In this document: positions 27,086 to 35,918 of the stretch, piece by piece | Position numbering within the stretch: the first letter of the stretch is position 1 | Layout: each line of letters begins with the position of its first letter | From: Gemmatimonadota bacterium | Lineage (GTDB): Bacteria > Gemmatimonadota > Gemmatimonadetes > Longimicrobiales > Gaopeijiaceae | Reading direction: 5' to 3' | Length of the DNA stretch: 64,000 nt | Assembly: GCA_028873815.1 (NCBI GenBank) | Contig: JAPPNN010000027.1 | Span: forward strand, 58,285-122,284 | Translations under genes and position numbers: made by a program | Notes under the pieces: generated by a model | Database searches by the model: none | What the model saw: only the letters and a program-made list of their open reading frames with translations | What the model was told of the DNA's origin: nothing

Positions 27086-27693
27086 CCGCGACCCGGACCC
27101 CGAGGCACCGCGCGGGCGCGCGTCGGGCTGAACATCAGGCCCACCGCGAGGATCTGCTTATTCACGTCCGACCCAACCTCCTGCCGGAACTCGACATAGG
27201 GAACGATCACCGGCAGCACCGGAAGGCGGACGCCGGCCACCAGGCTAAACAGCCAATCGTCCTCGAGCGGCTCCGTCGCTCCGGATTCGGGGGCGGGACC
27301 TCCAGCTGGACGGCTGAACTGTTGGCGCGAGGCCCCCGCGCCGACGTAGATGGCGCCTTGCGACGCCAGAAGGACCTGCCCGCCGATTGCCCGGTAGGAG
27401 CACCCGTCGCAGTCCGGAAGCAGGTGGTCGTAGATTCCGACGACCGTCAGCCCGCTGCGAATGAACCCCAGTTCGAATTCGGCTCTGCCACCGAAGCCGA
27501 ACGTGCCGTCCAGGATCTGCGACTGGTACAAAGCGTGGCCGCCGGCCCTTACCCTCAGCTGCGCGGCTGCGGGGGCGGCGGCGGCCGCGAGGGCAGCGAT
27601 CAACACCAGGACCGCCAGCACTCGACTCACACGCAAACGGGCCTTCGCGTGCGGCTCCCCAGGTGTAGCCCACAACTCCACGGGCGGAACCAT
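27082..27693 (-). CDS. Predicted outer-membrane beta-barrel protein of the Mla operon
   Basis: A 203-residue exported protein with a classical signal peptide (VLAVLVLIAALAAAAAPAAAQ). The mature part has alternating strands (GFGGRAEFELGFIRSGLTVVGIYD, then LFSLVAGVRLPVLPVIVPYVEFRQEVGS), as in small porin-like proteins. Two cysteines in PDCDGCSYRAI form a CxxC-like pair. The gene ends with an ATGA overlap onto mlaE, so it is likely to act in the same lipid-transport system, perhaps as an outer-membrane component replacing MlaA. That role is inference; no MlaA-type sequence is seen. Family not recognised. Confidence 0.65.
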   Translation of the reverse strand: MVPPVELWATPGEPHAKARLRVSRVLAVLVLIAALAAAAAPAAAQLRVRAGGHALYQSQILDGTFGFGGRAEFELGFIRSGLTVVGIYDHLLPDCDGCSYRAIGGQVLLASQGAIYVGAGASRQQFSRPAGGPAPESGATEPLEDDWLFSLVAGVRLPVLPVIVPYVEFRQEVGSDVNKQILAVGLMFSPTRARAVPRGPGRG

Positions 27694-27778
27694 TTTTCGT
27701 AGATTTGTCAGACGATCCCCCTGGTTGCTTTCTCGGCTCCTGGTGTCTTGCGCCGGGATTCACCACGGACTTCTAGGA

Positions 27779-28345
27779 ATGTACCGCAATCGCCCAGCAT
27801 CCGTCTTGTCAACCGGTCTCCGGACGTGTCTGGCCGGCCTGCCGGTGCTGGCCGCAGCCGCCTGGACGATTCCCCAAGCACCCCGTGAAGCGTCCCATCC
27901 CTTCCGGCTTTCGGTCGCGGACGTGCGTGTCACCGACGCGGTCCTCGAAGCCCGGATCCGCTTTTTCTGGGACGATTTGCAGTTCGCCGTAATGGAAAAC
28001 ACCTCGGATATGGACTTCGAACTGTCCGAGACGTCCGAAGTCGACACCACGATACAGCAGTACATCAATGAGATGCTGGTGTTCCGGACGGACGGCACGC
28101 CGCTGGCGGGCACGGTGATCGAGCGTGGTGTGGAGGAGGCGGCCAGGCTCGACGAAGTCATGTGGTGGTACCGGCTCCGGTATCCGCTTCCGGCGTCGGT
28201 GGAGCGCGTGCATATTCGGAACCGGCTGCTGTTCAACATGTTCGAGGATCAGCGCAACCTGGTGAACCTCAAGACCCGAAGCGGCGCCGAGCGGACCTAC
28301 TACTTCACGTGGGACGAGGACAACCTCTCGGTCCCGGTCACCTGA
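27779..28345 (+). CDS. DUF6702 family secreted or anchored protein
   Basis: A 188-residue protein that fits DUF6702. The N-terminus has a hydrophobic segment (CLAGLPVLAAAAWT) and the domain opens SHPFRLSVADVRV, the typical 'HPF..S' start, then a FFWDDLQFAV segment. The C-terminal half ends with LLFNMFEDQRNLVNLKTRSG, also typical. Members are small exported proteins of unknown function in Bacteroidota-related bacteria. ATG 27779 is chosen with AGGA just before it; a longer frame to 27461 is antisense to the divergent Mla-operon gene. It is divergent from that gene (85-nt spacer) and its end overlaps the convergent YVTN-propeller gene by 8 nt. Confidence 0.75.
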   Translation: MYRNRPASVLSTGLRTCLAGLPVLAAAAWTIPQAPREASHPFRLSVADVRVTDAVLEARIRFFWDDLQFAVMENTSDMDFELSETSEVDTTIQQYINEMLVFRTDGTPLAGTVIERGVEEAARLDEVMWWYRLRYPLPASVERVHIRNRLLFNMFEDQRNLVNLKTRSGAERTYYFTWDEDNLSVPVT

Positions 28346-29456
28346 AGGACGGTGGCCGCCGCGCCTCTTCCATCTTCCAGAAAACGATCCCCCCAGCTTG
28401 CTGCCCTACCTCCAGATCGGCCACGCGCACGAAACGGTTGAGGTCGAAGACGTCGACCTTCCCCGGCTCGGCTCCCACGCCCTCGACCGAAACGAAGGCA
28501 TAGCGCCCGTCGGGGCTGACGGTTACGCCATGCGTCACGGTCGTGGAAGAAGGCGCGGTGCCCAGCTCCCGCCCGTCCGCGAGATCGAAGAACTGGACGG
28601 CCGCCGCCTGCTTCAGCGTGGCCACGAGGATCCGGTCGTCCGGAGTGAGCGCCAGGTTGTAGGGTCCGGCGCCGGTCGCGAAGGTGCGCTTGAGAGACCA
28701 CGATTCGCGGTCGATCTCGAGGATGCGGTCTCCCCGGTTGCAGGCGGCAAGCAGCGACTGCCTGTTCCGCGTGGGGACGACCCAGGTTGGAGAGCACGGC
28801 GCCTCCGCGTGAAAGCGCCGGGTGACCGTGAAGGTGCGCGTATCGACCTCGACGATCTGGTTGTCCATCATGCACGCCGAATACAGAAACTCCCCGGTCA
28901 CGTCCAGGCGCGCACCGTGGGGCATGGTGCAGGTCTCGATCTGCTCCACTTCCATCATCTCGGGAGCGTACACGACCGAGATCGTCGAGGGCACTGGCTC
29001 ACCGTGCAGGTTGAAGTTGGCAACGAAGGCGTAGAGGCCGTCGGGCGTAAGGTCGAGTGTCGCGGGGAAATAGCCGAGCAGGATGGGATCGCCGACCAGC
29101 GTGTCGGGGCCCGCGTGGAATTTCCACAGCTTGCCGTCGGGAACCCCGTGCCCGGTGGTCATGTAGAGGAAGCGCCCGTCGGGAGAGAGATTGAGGCCAT
29201 GCGGGCCCTCGGTTTCGGTGGCCATCTCGCCCACGGCGATGGTGCGTTCCAGTGATGCGCCGTCCGGTCCGAAGCGTATCCTGTGAAGGAGATCGGCAGA
29301 CTCGGCGCCCACGTAGACATAGTAGTCGGCGGTCGGAGGTTCCTGGGCACCGCCGGCATGCGGCACAAGCAGGAAGGAGATCACCAGAGCGAATGAGGCG
29401 TGCGGCCCACGAACCAACGCGCTCCTCCATCGAAGTGGACAGGCAGGGGCAGGCAT
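28338..29456 (-). CDS. Secreted YVTN/Lactonase-like beta-propeller protein
   Basis: A 372-residue exported protein. The signal region (ASFALVISFLLVPHAGGAQ) is followed by a seven-bladed YVTN-like propeller with repeating units such as GLNLSPDGRFLYMTTGHG, LDLTPDGLYAFVANF, ARLDVTGEFLYSACMMDNQIVEVD, NLALTPDDRILVATL and GVTVSPDGRYAFVSVEG. Such propellers bind ligands or partner proteins; no catalytic lactonase residues are evident. ATG 29456 gives a normal signal peptide; the frame continues upstream across the divergent CNNM gene start and is not used. The last codons overlap the convergent DUF6702 gene by 8 nt, so no terminator separates them. Confidence 0.85.
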   Translation of the reverse strand: MPAPACPLRWRSALVRGPHASFALVISFLLVPHAGGAQEPPTADYYVYVGAESADLLHRIRFGPDGASLERTIAVGEMATETEGPHGLNLSPDGRFLYMTTGHGVPDGKLWKFHAGPDTLVGDPILLGYFPATLDLTPDGLYAFVANFNLHGEPVPSTISVVYAPEMMEVEQIETCTMPHGARLDVTGEFLYSACMMDNQIVEVDTRTFTVTRRFHAEAPCSPTWVVPTRNRQSLLAACNRGDRILEIDRESWSLKRTFATGAGPYNLALTPDDRILVATLKQAAAVQFFDLADGRELGTAPSSTTVTHGVTVSPDGRYAFVSVEGVGAEPGKVDVFDLNRFVRVADLEVGQQAGGIVFWKMEEARRPPSFR

Positions 29457-29562
29457 CGATGCCGAACGGTAGAGACGAGCAGCGGATGAGGGCAAGACCA
29501 ATCGGTTTGGCGCATACCTTGGCGGCGCGGTGCGGAAAGCGGCGACCCCGCGGGGGGGTGTC

Positions 29563-30780
29563 ATGATCAAGTTGCTCGCGGTGGTGGGCGTTTCGCTGTC
29601 GATCTCCTTCCTCTGTTCCGTGCTCGAAGCCGTGCTCCTGTCGGTCAACCGCTCCTACGTCGCGCTCCTGCAGCGGCGCGGCGAGGTCGCCGGCAGCATC
29701 CTCGGCGGGATGAAGGAGAGGATCGACGAGCCCATCGCGGCGATCCTCACGCTCAACACCATTGCCCACACGGTCGGAGCGGCCTGGGCGGGCGCCATCG
29801 CCGCCCAGACCTTCGGCGAGGTCTGGATCGGGGCGTTCGCGGGAGTCCTGACCTTCGCGGTGCTGGTCTTCTCGGAGATCATCCCCAAGACGCTTGGCGC
29901 CACCTTCTGCAACCAGCTGGCCCGGCCCACCGCGCACACGCTGCGGGCCATGGTGTTCGTGATGAAGCCGGTCCTTGGGCCGCTCGGCTTCCTGAGCCGC
30001 TGGATCACGCCGAAGGGGCATCGCGGAGGCACGATCAGCCGGGCCGAAATCGAGGTCCTCGCGGAACTCGGACACCGCGAGGGCGCACTCGACAAGGACG
30101 AGTTCCAGGTCATGTCGAACGTGATGCAGCTCGACGAGATCGCGGTGAGCGAGGTCATGACGCCGCGGATCGACATCGTGGCCGTGCCGGTCGGGGCGTC
30201 GGTGAGCGAGGCGATGGACGTGATGCTGGACCACGGCAAGCTCCGCCTGCCGGTCTATGAGGAGAGCCTCGACCAGATCGTGGGGATCCTCCTCGCGCGG
30301 GACCTGTGGCGCGCCGCCCGCGATGGGGGCGAAGAGATCCGTGGCGTTGCACGTCCCGCGCAGTTCGCGCCCGCGTCCAAGCCGGTCGAGGAGCTGATCC
30401 ACGAAATGCGGGCCAGGCGGACCAACATGATCATTGTCCTGGACGAATTCGGAGGCACGGCCGGCCTGGTCACCCTGGAGGACCTGATCGAGGAGATCGT
30501 GGGCGAGATTCAGGACGAACACGAGACCAACGAACCGATCGACTTCCAGGAGCTGGCCGACGGCCGGACCGTCATTCGCGGAGGCACGCCCGCAAAGGAC
30601 GTGGAAGAGCGCCTGGGAATCGACCTCGGCGAGGACTACGACACGGTCGGCGGCTACGTCTTCGGCACGCTCGAGGGGATCGCGAAGGCCAGCGATACCG
30701 TTCCCGTCGAGGGCGGCCGGCTCAGGGTCGCCAAGGTACGGAGGCGCCGGATCGAGTACATCGTTTTCGATCCGGAGTAG
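29563..30780 (+). CDS. CNNM/CorC-HlyC family transporter-associated protein
   Basis: A 405-residue inner-membrane protein of the CNNM/CorB type. The DUF21 domain (about 1-170) has four hydrophobic segments starting IKLLAVVGVSLSISFLCSVLE, with conserved FSEIIPKTLGA. Two CBS domains follow (about 190-310: SEVMTPRIDIVAVPVGAS and RTNMIIVLDEFGGTAGLVTLED). The C-terminal CorC/HlyC domain (about 320-405) includes RTVIRGGTPAKDVEERLGIDL and GGYVFGTLEGIAKASD. The family handles magnesium or other divalent cations. ATG 29563 follows a GGGGGGTG purine-rich site. It ends exactly one nucleotide before the convergent lspA stop at 30781. Confidence 0.9.
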   Translation: MIKLLAVVGVSLSISFLCSVLEAVLLSVNRSYVALLQRRGEVAGSILGGMKERIDEPIAAILTLNTIAHTVGAAWAGAIAAQTFGEVWIGAFAGVLTFAVLVFSEIIPKTLGATFCNQLARPTAHTLRAMVFVMKPVLGPLGFLSRWITPKGHRGGTISRAEIEVLAELGHREGALDKDEFQVMSNVMQLDEIAVSEVMTPRIDIVAVPVGASVSEAMDVMLDHGKLRLPVYEESLDQIVGILLARDLWRAARDGGEEIRGVARPAQFAPASKPVEELIHEMRARRTNMIIVLDEFGGTAGLVTLEDLIEEIVGEIQDEHETNEPIDFQELADGRTVIRGGTPAKDVEERLGIDLGEDYDTVGGYVFGTLEGIAKASDTVPVEGGRLRVAKVRRRRIEYIVFDPE

Positions 30781-31332
30781 TCACCCCTGAGTGGGCTCCG
30801 GGCCGGGCCGCACGACCTCCGCGGGCCCCTCGTCGGTTTCGGCTCCCTCTCGCTTGAGCCTTCGCTCCTCGGCCCAGAAGGAAATCACGAGGAACACGAC
30901 TCCGCAGCTGATGGCCATGTCGGCGACGTTGAAGATCCACCAGTCCATGAACCCGAGCGAGATCGGACCGATGAAGTCCACCACGCCCTGATCCCAGCGG
31001 ACGCGGTCGTACAGGTTGCCGAGTGCGCCGCAGATCACGAGCGTCAGGGCGACGATGCGCAGGTAGTCATCCCGCCTGGCCTGAACGATCAGCGCAACCA
31101 TCAGGGTAAGCGCGATGAGCGCAACCGGGATGAAGAACCAGCGCGGGTCGTCCCCGATGGAGATCCCGAATGCGGCTCCCCGGTTGTAGTGCAGGTTCAG
31201 CGGCACGTAGCCCCCCAGGAAATCCGGGCGACCGGCGTTCGTCAGCGCCGCCACGGCCCACCGCTTGGTCAGGATGTCGGCAGCGAGGATGATCGGCAGG
31301 CTGACGCCCAGTATGGTCAGTTTGCGCTTCAA
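30781..31332 (-). CDS. lspA: Lipoprotein signal peptidase (signal peptidase II)
   Basis: A 183-residue four-helix inner-membrane aspartic protease that cleaves the signal peptide of diacylglyceryl-modified prolipoproteins such as the many lipobox proteins in this window. The two catalytic aspartates lie in ICGALGNLYDRV and FNVADMAIS, the family signature motifs. The first helix starts ILGVSLPIILAADI, with a conserved Asn in LNLHYNRGAAFG. The C-terminal charged tail (WAEERRLKREGAE) is longer than in E. coli. It is downstream of the tmRNA gene on the same strand, with 47 nt between. Confidence 0.95.
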   Translation of the reverse strand: MKRKLTILGVSLPIILAADILTKRWAVAALTNAGRPDFLGGYVPLNLHYNRGAAFGISIGDDPRWFFIPVALIALTLMVALIVQARRDDYLRIVALTLVICGALGNLYDRVRWDQGVVDFIGPISLGFMDWWIFNVADMAISCGVVFLVISFWAEERRLKREGAETDEGPAEVVRPGPEPTQG

Positions 31333-31379
31333 GGCTTGTTCGGTCTCCGGGGAGAACGGTCGTGGTGCCGCGGGGCAAA

Positions 31380-31734
31380 TGGAGGCGGCGGGAGTCGAAC
31401 CCGCGTCCGCGAATGGGTCCTTCCAAGCTTCTACGTGCGTAGCTCGCCGTTCGGTTCACGTCCGGACGGGTCGGCGAACAACCCTGACCGGAGCTAGCCA
31501 CATCGTTTCTCGTCCCCGGGTCCCGTGGCGTGGACCGAAGACCAGCCCGACTCGTCGACGCTCCCGCGACCCGCCTCGGGCGGGCAGATCGGGGAACGGG
31601 CCGCTATTGGTTAAGCGGCCAGTGCCAGATCGTTGTTGGCATTTGTTTGGTTTTCCAGGGTGTTTTGCGAGGAATCCCCGGACCTCGGCACGCAACTCCG
31701 AATTCTCCAAACCCGTCGAAGCCGTGTCGCCCCC
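31380..31734 (-). ncRNA. ssrA: Transfer-messenger RNA
   Basis: About 355 nt on the minus strand. The 5' end GGGGGCGACACGGC and the 3' half GGGTTCGACTCCCGCC form the alanyl-tRNA-like domain, with acceptor GGGGGCG pairing with CGCCTCC (one G-T pair) and discriminator A. No CCA is encoded. The resume and tag reading frame at 31640-31611 encodes ANNDLALAA then TAA, ending in the usual ALAA degradation signal. tmRNA frees stalled ribosomes together with SmpB. It lies between dus and lspA on the same strand and is flanked by small gaps (11 and 47 nt). Confidence 0.96.
31611..31640 (-). other. tmRNA proteolysis-tag reading frame (ANNDLALAA)
   Basis: Within ssrA, GCC AAC AAC GAT CTG GCA CTG GCC GCT TAA codes for the nine-residue tag. 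Ending in ALAA agrees with the C-terminal recognition signal for ClpXP/Tsp-type proteases. The resume codon is GCC (Ala). Confidence 0.85.
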
Positions 31735-31745
31735 AAAGCTTTCAA

Positions 31746-32810
31746 TCAACCGGTGGCAGTACCGGTCATCACCGGCCCCGCGGCCACCTCCTGTCCGGTA
31801 ACGATAAGCCCGCCGCGGTCGGACGAGAACCCCGGGCGCGCCAGATAGTCATCGAGGACGGACCGCACCTCGTCCAGATCGTGCACCTGAAACAGCCGTT
31901 GGCGCAGGGCCCGGCCGCCCGGCAGACCCTTCGTGTACCACCCGAGGTGCTTGCGGAACTCACGCACCGCCTTGTCGGGATCGTCCTCGAACGCGACCGC
32001 GTTGCGGGCATGCTCGACGCAGATGTCGAAGCGTGCCTGCACGCCCGGCTGCCCCGGGACCCTCCGCCCATCGAGCGCGGCCCGGGACTGTCGGAACAGC
32101 CACGGCGCACCGTGCGACCCACGGGCGATCATGATCCCCCGGCACCCGGTCTGCTCCTTCATTCGCAGCGCGTCCTCGCCCGAACGGACGTCGCCGTTGC
32201 CGATCACGGGCACCTCGAGCGCCCGCGCCAGGGCCGCGATCTCGTCCCACCGGGCCCGGCCGGAGTACATGTCGGCGCGGGTACGCGGGTGCAGTGTCAC
32301 CATTCGTGCCCCAGCGTCCTGACAGATCAGCCCGAAGCGCACGGGGTCCCGGGTGCTCTCGTCGAAGCCCGAACGGATCTTCGCCGTCACCGGGAGCGGC
32401 GTTGCCGCTTCGACGGCACGGACGATCCTGTGCACCAGCTCCGGATCGCGCAGGCATCCCGAACCGCCGTTGCGCTTCACCACCTTCTTCACCGGACACC
32501 CGAAGTTGATATCGACAAAGTCCGGCGCGTACACCTCCGTCACGAGCGCCGCGGCATCTCCCATCGTGACGGGTTCGGCACCGAAGATCTGGATGCCGAT
32601 CGGCCGCTCCTCGTCATCGAAACGCAGGTACGCGGCGGTCCGCTCGTTGTTGCGCACGATCCCTTCGGCGCTGACGAACTCCGTCAGCACGACGTCGGCC
32701 CCGAAGCCGCGGCAAAGACGCCGGAACGGCGCTTCCGAAACGCCGGCCTGCGGGGCAAGGAAGAGCGGGGTCGCCGGATCCCCGGGGACCTCGAATGGCA
32801 GTCTGTTCAT
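31746..32810 (-). CDS. dusB: tRNA-dihydrouridine synthase
   Basis: A 354-residue flavin enzyme reducing uridine to dihydrouridine in tRNA. The FMN-binding barrel starts PLFLAPQAGVSEAPFR. The catalytic cysteine is in DINFGCPVKKVVKRNGG. Other conserved blocks are VTAKIRSGFD, VTLHPRTRADMYSG and VIGNGDVRSGEDA followed by RGIMIARGSHG. A C-terminal helical domain follows (REFRKHLGWYTKGLPGG), as in DusB. The assignment to the DusB rather than another Dus subgroup is by overall pattern and is less sure. The 3' end abuts the tmRNA gene (11 nt), and the start is 98 nt from the divergent ptsN-like gene. Confidence 0.92.
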   Translation of the reverse strand: MNRLPFEVPGDPATPLFLAPQAGVSEAPFRRLCRGFGADVVLTEFVSAEGIVRNNERTAAYLRFDDEERPIGIQIFGAEPVTMGDAAALVTEVYAPDFVDINFGCPVKKVVKRNGGSGCLRDPELVHRIVRAVEAATPLPVTAKIRSGFDESTRDPVRFGLICQDAGARMVTLHPRTRADMYSGRARWDEIAALARALEVPVIGNGDVRSGEDALRMKEQTGCRGIMIARGSHGAPWLFRQSRAALDGRRVPGQPGVQARFDICVEHARNAVAFEDDPDKAVREFRKHLGWYTKGLPGGRALRQRLFQVHDLDEVRSVLDDYLARPGFSSDRGGLIVTGQEVAAGPVMTGTATG

Positions 32811-32908
32811 TGTCCAAAGCTAATCCGCTGGTCTTCCCCTGCCAGGGCGAATAACTTCCCCGCCGCATCAAGCGCACGTTCCCGGGAGCCCTTTCTGCCC
32901 TGCCGCAC

Positions 32909-33361
32909 ATGACTCTGAGCGATTTCTTCACCAGTGAACGGGTCAGCCTCGACCTGACCGGAGACACGCGGGACGATGTGCTGGGCGCGCTCGTCTCGCT
33001 CCTGGCACTCGATGAACGCGCGGAGGCGACGCTTTCGCGAACGCTGCGCCGGCGTGAAAGCCTTGGTTCGACGGGGATCGGCCGGGGAATCGCCGTTCCA
33101 CACTGCCGCTCGCTGATGGTGCGCCGGCTGTGCCTCGCCTACGGACGGCACCGCGACGGCATCGACTTCCACGCCATCGACAACCGGCCCGTACACCACT
33201 TCTTTTTGATCGTCGCGCCACCGGTGGAAGTGTCCGTGCAGTACCTTCCGGTCCTGGGCAGGCTGGCGCAGTTCGCGAAACACCGGGACGTGCCGGCGAA
33301 GCTGACGGGATTGCGCTCCGCGGACGAGTTCTTCCGGCTGCTCGAATCGAAGGGGGTCTGA
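32909..33361 (+). CDS. ptsN: PTS EIIA-type nitrogen regulatory protein (PtsN-like)
   Basis: A 150-residue EIIA protein of the fructose/nitrogen class. The N-terminus LSDFFTSERVSLDL and the phosphorylation site GIGRGIAVPHCRS, with active-site His65, match PtsN. The C-terminal block HHFFLIVAPPVEVSVQYLPVLGRLAQFAKHRD is the family signature. In regulatory phosphotransferase systems PtsN receives phosphate from HPr-type proteins and controls potassium uptake or nitrogen responses rather than sugar import. HPr, EI and HPr kinase genes occur about 7-10 kb away, so a common phosphorelay is possible. No rpoN gene is adjacent, which differs from the proteobacterial arrangement. Confidence 0.85.
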   Translation: MTLSDFFTSERVSLDLTGDTRDDVLGALVSLLALDERAEATLSRTLRRRESLGSTGIGRGIAVPHCRSLMVRRLCLAYGRHRDGIDFHAIDNRPVHHFFLIVAPPVEVSVQYLPVLGRLAQFAKHRDVPAKLTGLRSADEFFRLLESKGV

Positions 33362-33403
33362 CCGACGCCCCGGCTAACGCCCGCCGCCGCTCCGCAAGCG
33401 CCG

Positions 33404-33844
33404 TTACCTGGTGACGAACATCCTTCGGATCACGGGCTCGCGGCCGTTCACCACCATCTGGACAAAGTAGACGCCCGGCGCGACCTGATTGCCGGACCGG
33501 TCGCGCCCGTCCCAGTGGGCTTCGTACTCTCCGGCGGACGTGTATTCGAGTTGAAGCATCGGCAGTCCCTCTCCGCCGGGGAACCCCAGGGCGACGGGCG
33601 CCGCAACGAATTGTTGCAGGATGTTGTAGATGCGGATCGACACCGTAGCCGAGCCTTCCTCCGCGAAGAGGGACTCGTACAGCTCAAACGGTATCCGCGT
33701 ATCGGGGTTGAAGGGGTTCGGGTAGTTCTGCTCCAGCGTGAATCCCGGGTCCTGGTCACCGAGAGGCGCAGGACGCTCCTGTCCCGCAACGCGGCCAACT
33801 ACACCGAAACAGAAAAACACCCCGACGCAAATGATGCGTCTCAA
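33404..33844 (-). CDS. Minimal FlgD-like / type IX sorting-type domain protein
   Basis: A 146-residue exported protein that consists of a signal peptide (RRIICVGVFFCFGVVGRVAGQ) and one FlgD-like immunoglobulin domain. The domain reads TLEQNYPNPFNPDTRIPFEL, then VSIRIYNILQQFV, an EYEAHWDGRDRSGNQVAPGVYFVQ block and RRMFVTR at the end. These are the NYPNPFNP and WDGRD..G..VPGVYF motifs of C-terminal domains that direct type IX secretion or anchor proteins in Bacteroidota and relatives. Normally the domain is the tail of a large protein; here nothing precedes it. Whether it is a remnant or a free-standing binding module is unclear. The convergent ptsN gene ends 42 nt away. Confidence 0.75.
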   Translation of the reverse strand: MRRIICVGVFFCFGVVGRVAGQERPAPLGDQDPGFTLEQNYPNPFNPDTRIPFELYESLFAEEGSATVSIRIYNILQQFVAAPVALGFPGGEGLPMLQLEYTSAGEYEAHWDGRDRSGNQVAPGVYFVQMVVNGREPVIRRMFVTR

Positions 33845-33962
33845 AACTTGTCCTGCCTTCGTTCAGTAGCGTTCGTGCGATCGCCCCCCAGGGCATGGAG
33901 CCTGCGCGGCCCCGTGGATTGGCAACTCGTGTGCCAATAGTACCCGGCCGGGCCGCCCGAAG

Positions 33963-35918
33963 TCAAGCAGTTTCGCCCGGCACCCCGCTCGAGACCCGTC
34001 TTCCGTCGTCCAGCCGCTGCGTGACGCCCCGGGCGTCCAGGTAGGCTAGGATTGGTATCAGGTGCTTGCGCGTCACCGGCAGCACTTCGCGGAAGTCGGC
34101 CGGCCCGAGTCCCTCGCGCCCCCCCAACGCCTCCAACACCCGGGTTGCCGCGCGCTCCAGGGCCACGGTGCTGACCCAGTAGAGGTCCCCCAACAGGCGC
34201 ACGCGGCCCTGCGTCGCCAGATACCGGAGGACCGCGCTGGTCCCGGGATCGTCCACAGCCTTCTGGAGTTCGGTCGTGTCCGGGCCCTTGAGACCCGCAT
34301 TTTCGAGGACCTCGAGAATACGTTCGGCGAGCCGCTCCTCGGCGGGCGACAGAGTCGGCTCGAAACCCGGCAACCGCGCGATCTTCCTTTCGACGACCAG
34401 ACGGCTCCGCGCGGCCAGGCGTGAAGCAAGGCCATCGGCCAGCCTGGGGTGTGCTCTCCCGGGCAGGGCGGTTCGGAGCGCGCTCAGAGGAACCCCGGGC
34501 TCGAGCGGGTGTTCCCGGTGATGCCGGCGGACGAGCCGCAGCAGCTTCTCCTCGCCCGCCGCGACGATGCCGCGGTCGAAGAGCACCCCGTCGAGACGCC
34601 AGACGACATCGGTCAGGTCATCGCTCGGGTCCCCGCGCCATCCGGCCACCACACCCAGGGCACCGACTTCCACTCCCGCCCAGCCGGCCAGTCCGGCAGC
34701 CCCCAGCACCGCCGGCCGGCCACCCCTCGACAGTGCCTCCAGCGCGTCCCGGTCGGATGGGGCAATGCGCTTGCGCTTCGGAGGGAGCGGCTCCAGAACG
34801 GTGCCCCCGGCGATGGTGGTGACGGGCGAATAGGAGCGCAGGACCAGCCGGTCACCGCAACGCGCGACGACCGGCGACTCGAGTCGCAACTGCGCGGGAA
34901 TCGGTTCGCCGGGAACGGCCTCGTCGACGCCGAACAGGACCACCCTGCCCATCACTTCGACGGTGCCGAGGTGCACCCGCACGCGCTGCCCGGTCTCGAT
35001 CCGCCATCCACTGCCCGCCAGCGCGGTGAGCGCCACGGTGAGCATGTGGGAAGGCGCCCAGCTCCGGCTCGACACGATCACGTCGCCGCGCGCAACGTGC
35101 CCGCGCCGCACCACCGCTCCAGTCAGCGCCGCGGCCGTGCGCTGTCCCGCCACGGCTTCGTCGACCTGCGCGCCGTGCACCTGGAGCGCGCGGATCCTGG
35201 CTTCGTCGCCCCGGGGGAGTATCCGCACCACCGATCCGCGCGCCAGCCCTCCCGACCACAGCGTGCCGGTCACGACGGTGCCGGCACCCTCCATGGCAAA
35301 GACGCGGTCGACCGGAAGGCGCGCCAGGTCGTCGGTCGTCCTGGTCCGAGCCCGCGCGGCACAACGAGCGATGGCGCGGGCCAGATCCGGCAGCCCCGTC
35401 CCGGTCCGCACCGACGTGGGAACGATGTCCGCGGCCTCGTAGGGTGTCTCGGCGAGAAGCTCCCGCACCTCGTCGACAACAAGTTCGAGCCACTCCTCGT
35501 CCACAAGGTCCGTCTTCGTGATCGCAACGACCATTCCCCCGACGCCGAGCATCCGTACGATGGCCAGGTGTTCGCGCGTCTGGGGCATCACGCCCTCGTC
35601 GGCCGCAATCACCATGAGGACGAGATCCATCCCCGACGCGCCCGCAACCATCGTGCGTACGAATCCTTCGTGCCCGGGCACATCGACGATGCCGAAGCTC
35701 GGACCCTTCTCCGACGCGTAGCGCGCGAATCCCAGTTCGATGGTGATTCCGCGTCTCTTCTCCTCGGCCAGGCGATCCGTGTCGACGCCGGTGAGCGCCT
35801 GCACCAGCGCCGTCTTGCCGTGATCGATGTGGCCCGCGGTGCCGAGGATCAGTCCCGCTTCGCCGGGCCGCTCATCGCGATGGGCGCCGGGATTGTCGCC
35901 ATCCGCTGCCGGAGTCAT
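33963..35918 (-). CDS. selB: Selenocysteine-specific translation elongation factor SelB
   Basis: A 651-residue GTPase that carries Sec-tRNA to the ribosome at UGA codons followed by a SECIS element. The EF-Tu-like part begins with [16 protein letters not shown], then the effector [12 protein letters not shown]3 [11 protein letters not shown] and G4 TKTDLVD. Domains 2 and 3 follow, with [17 protein letters not shown]. The C-terminal about 200 residues hold winged helices (for example [18 protein letters not shown] and the final [24 protein letters not shown]), which bind the SECIS RNA. ATG 35918 is used; it overlaps the recO stop by 4 nt (ATGA), so the two are translationally coupled. The tRNA-Sec gene lies at 3315-3411. 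Confidence 0.95.
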   Translation of the reverse strand: MTPAADGDNPGAHRDERPGEAGLILGTAGHIDHGKTALVQALTGVDTDRLAEEKRRGITIELGFARYASEKGPSFGIVDVPGHEGFVRTMVAGASGMDLVLMVIAADEGVMPQTREHLAIVRMLGVGGMVVAITKTDLVDEEWLELVVDEVRELLAETPYEAADIVPTSVRTGTGLPDLARAIARCAARARTRTTDDLARLPVDRVFAMEGAGTVVTGTLWSGGLARGSVVRILPRGDEARIRALQVHGAQVDEAVAGQRTAAALTGAVVRRGHVARGDVIVSSRSWAPSHMLTVALTALAGSGWRIETGQRVRVHLGTVEVMGRVVLFGVDEAVPGEPIPAQLRLESPVVARCGDRLVLRSYSPVTTIAGGTVLEPLPPKRKRIAPSDRDALEALSRGGRPAVLGAAGLAGWAGVEVGALGVVAGWRGDPSDDLTDVVWRLDGVLFDRGIVAAGEEKLLRLVRRHHREHPLEPGVPLSALRTALPGRAHPRLADGLASRLAARSRLVVERKIARLPGFEPTLSPAEERLAERILEVLENAGLKGPDTTELQKAVDDPGTSAVLRYLATQGRVRLLGDLYWVSTVALERAATRVLEALGGREGLGPADFREVLPVTRKHLIPILAYLDARGVTQRLDDGRRVSSGVPGETA

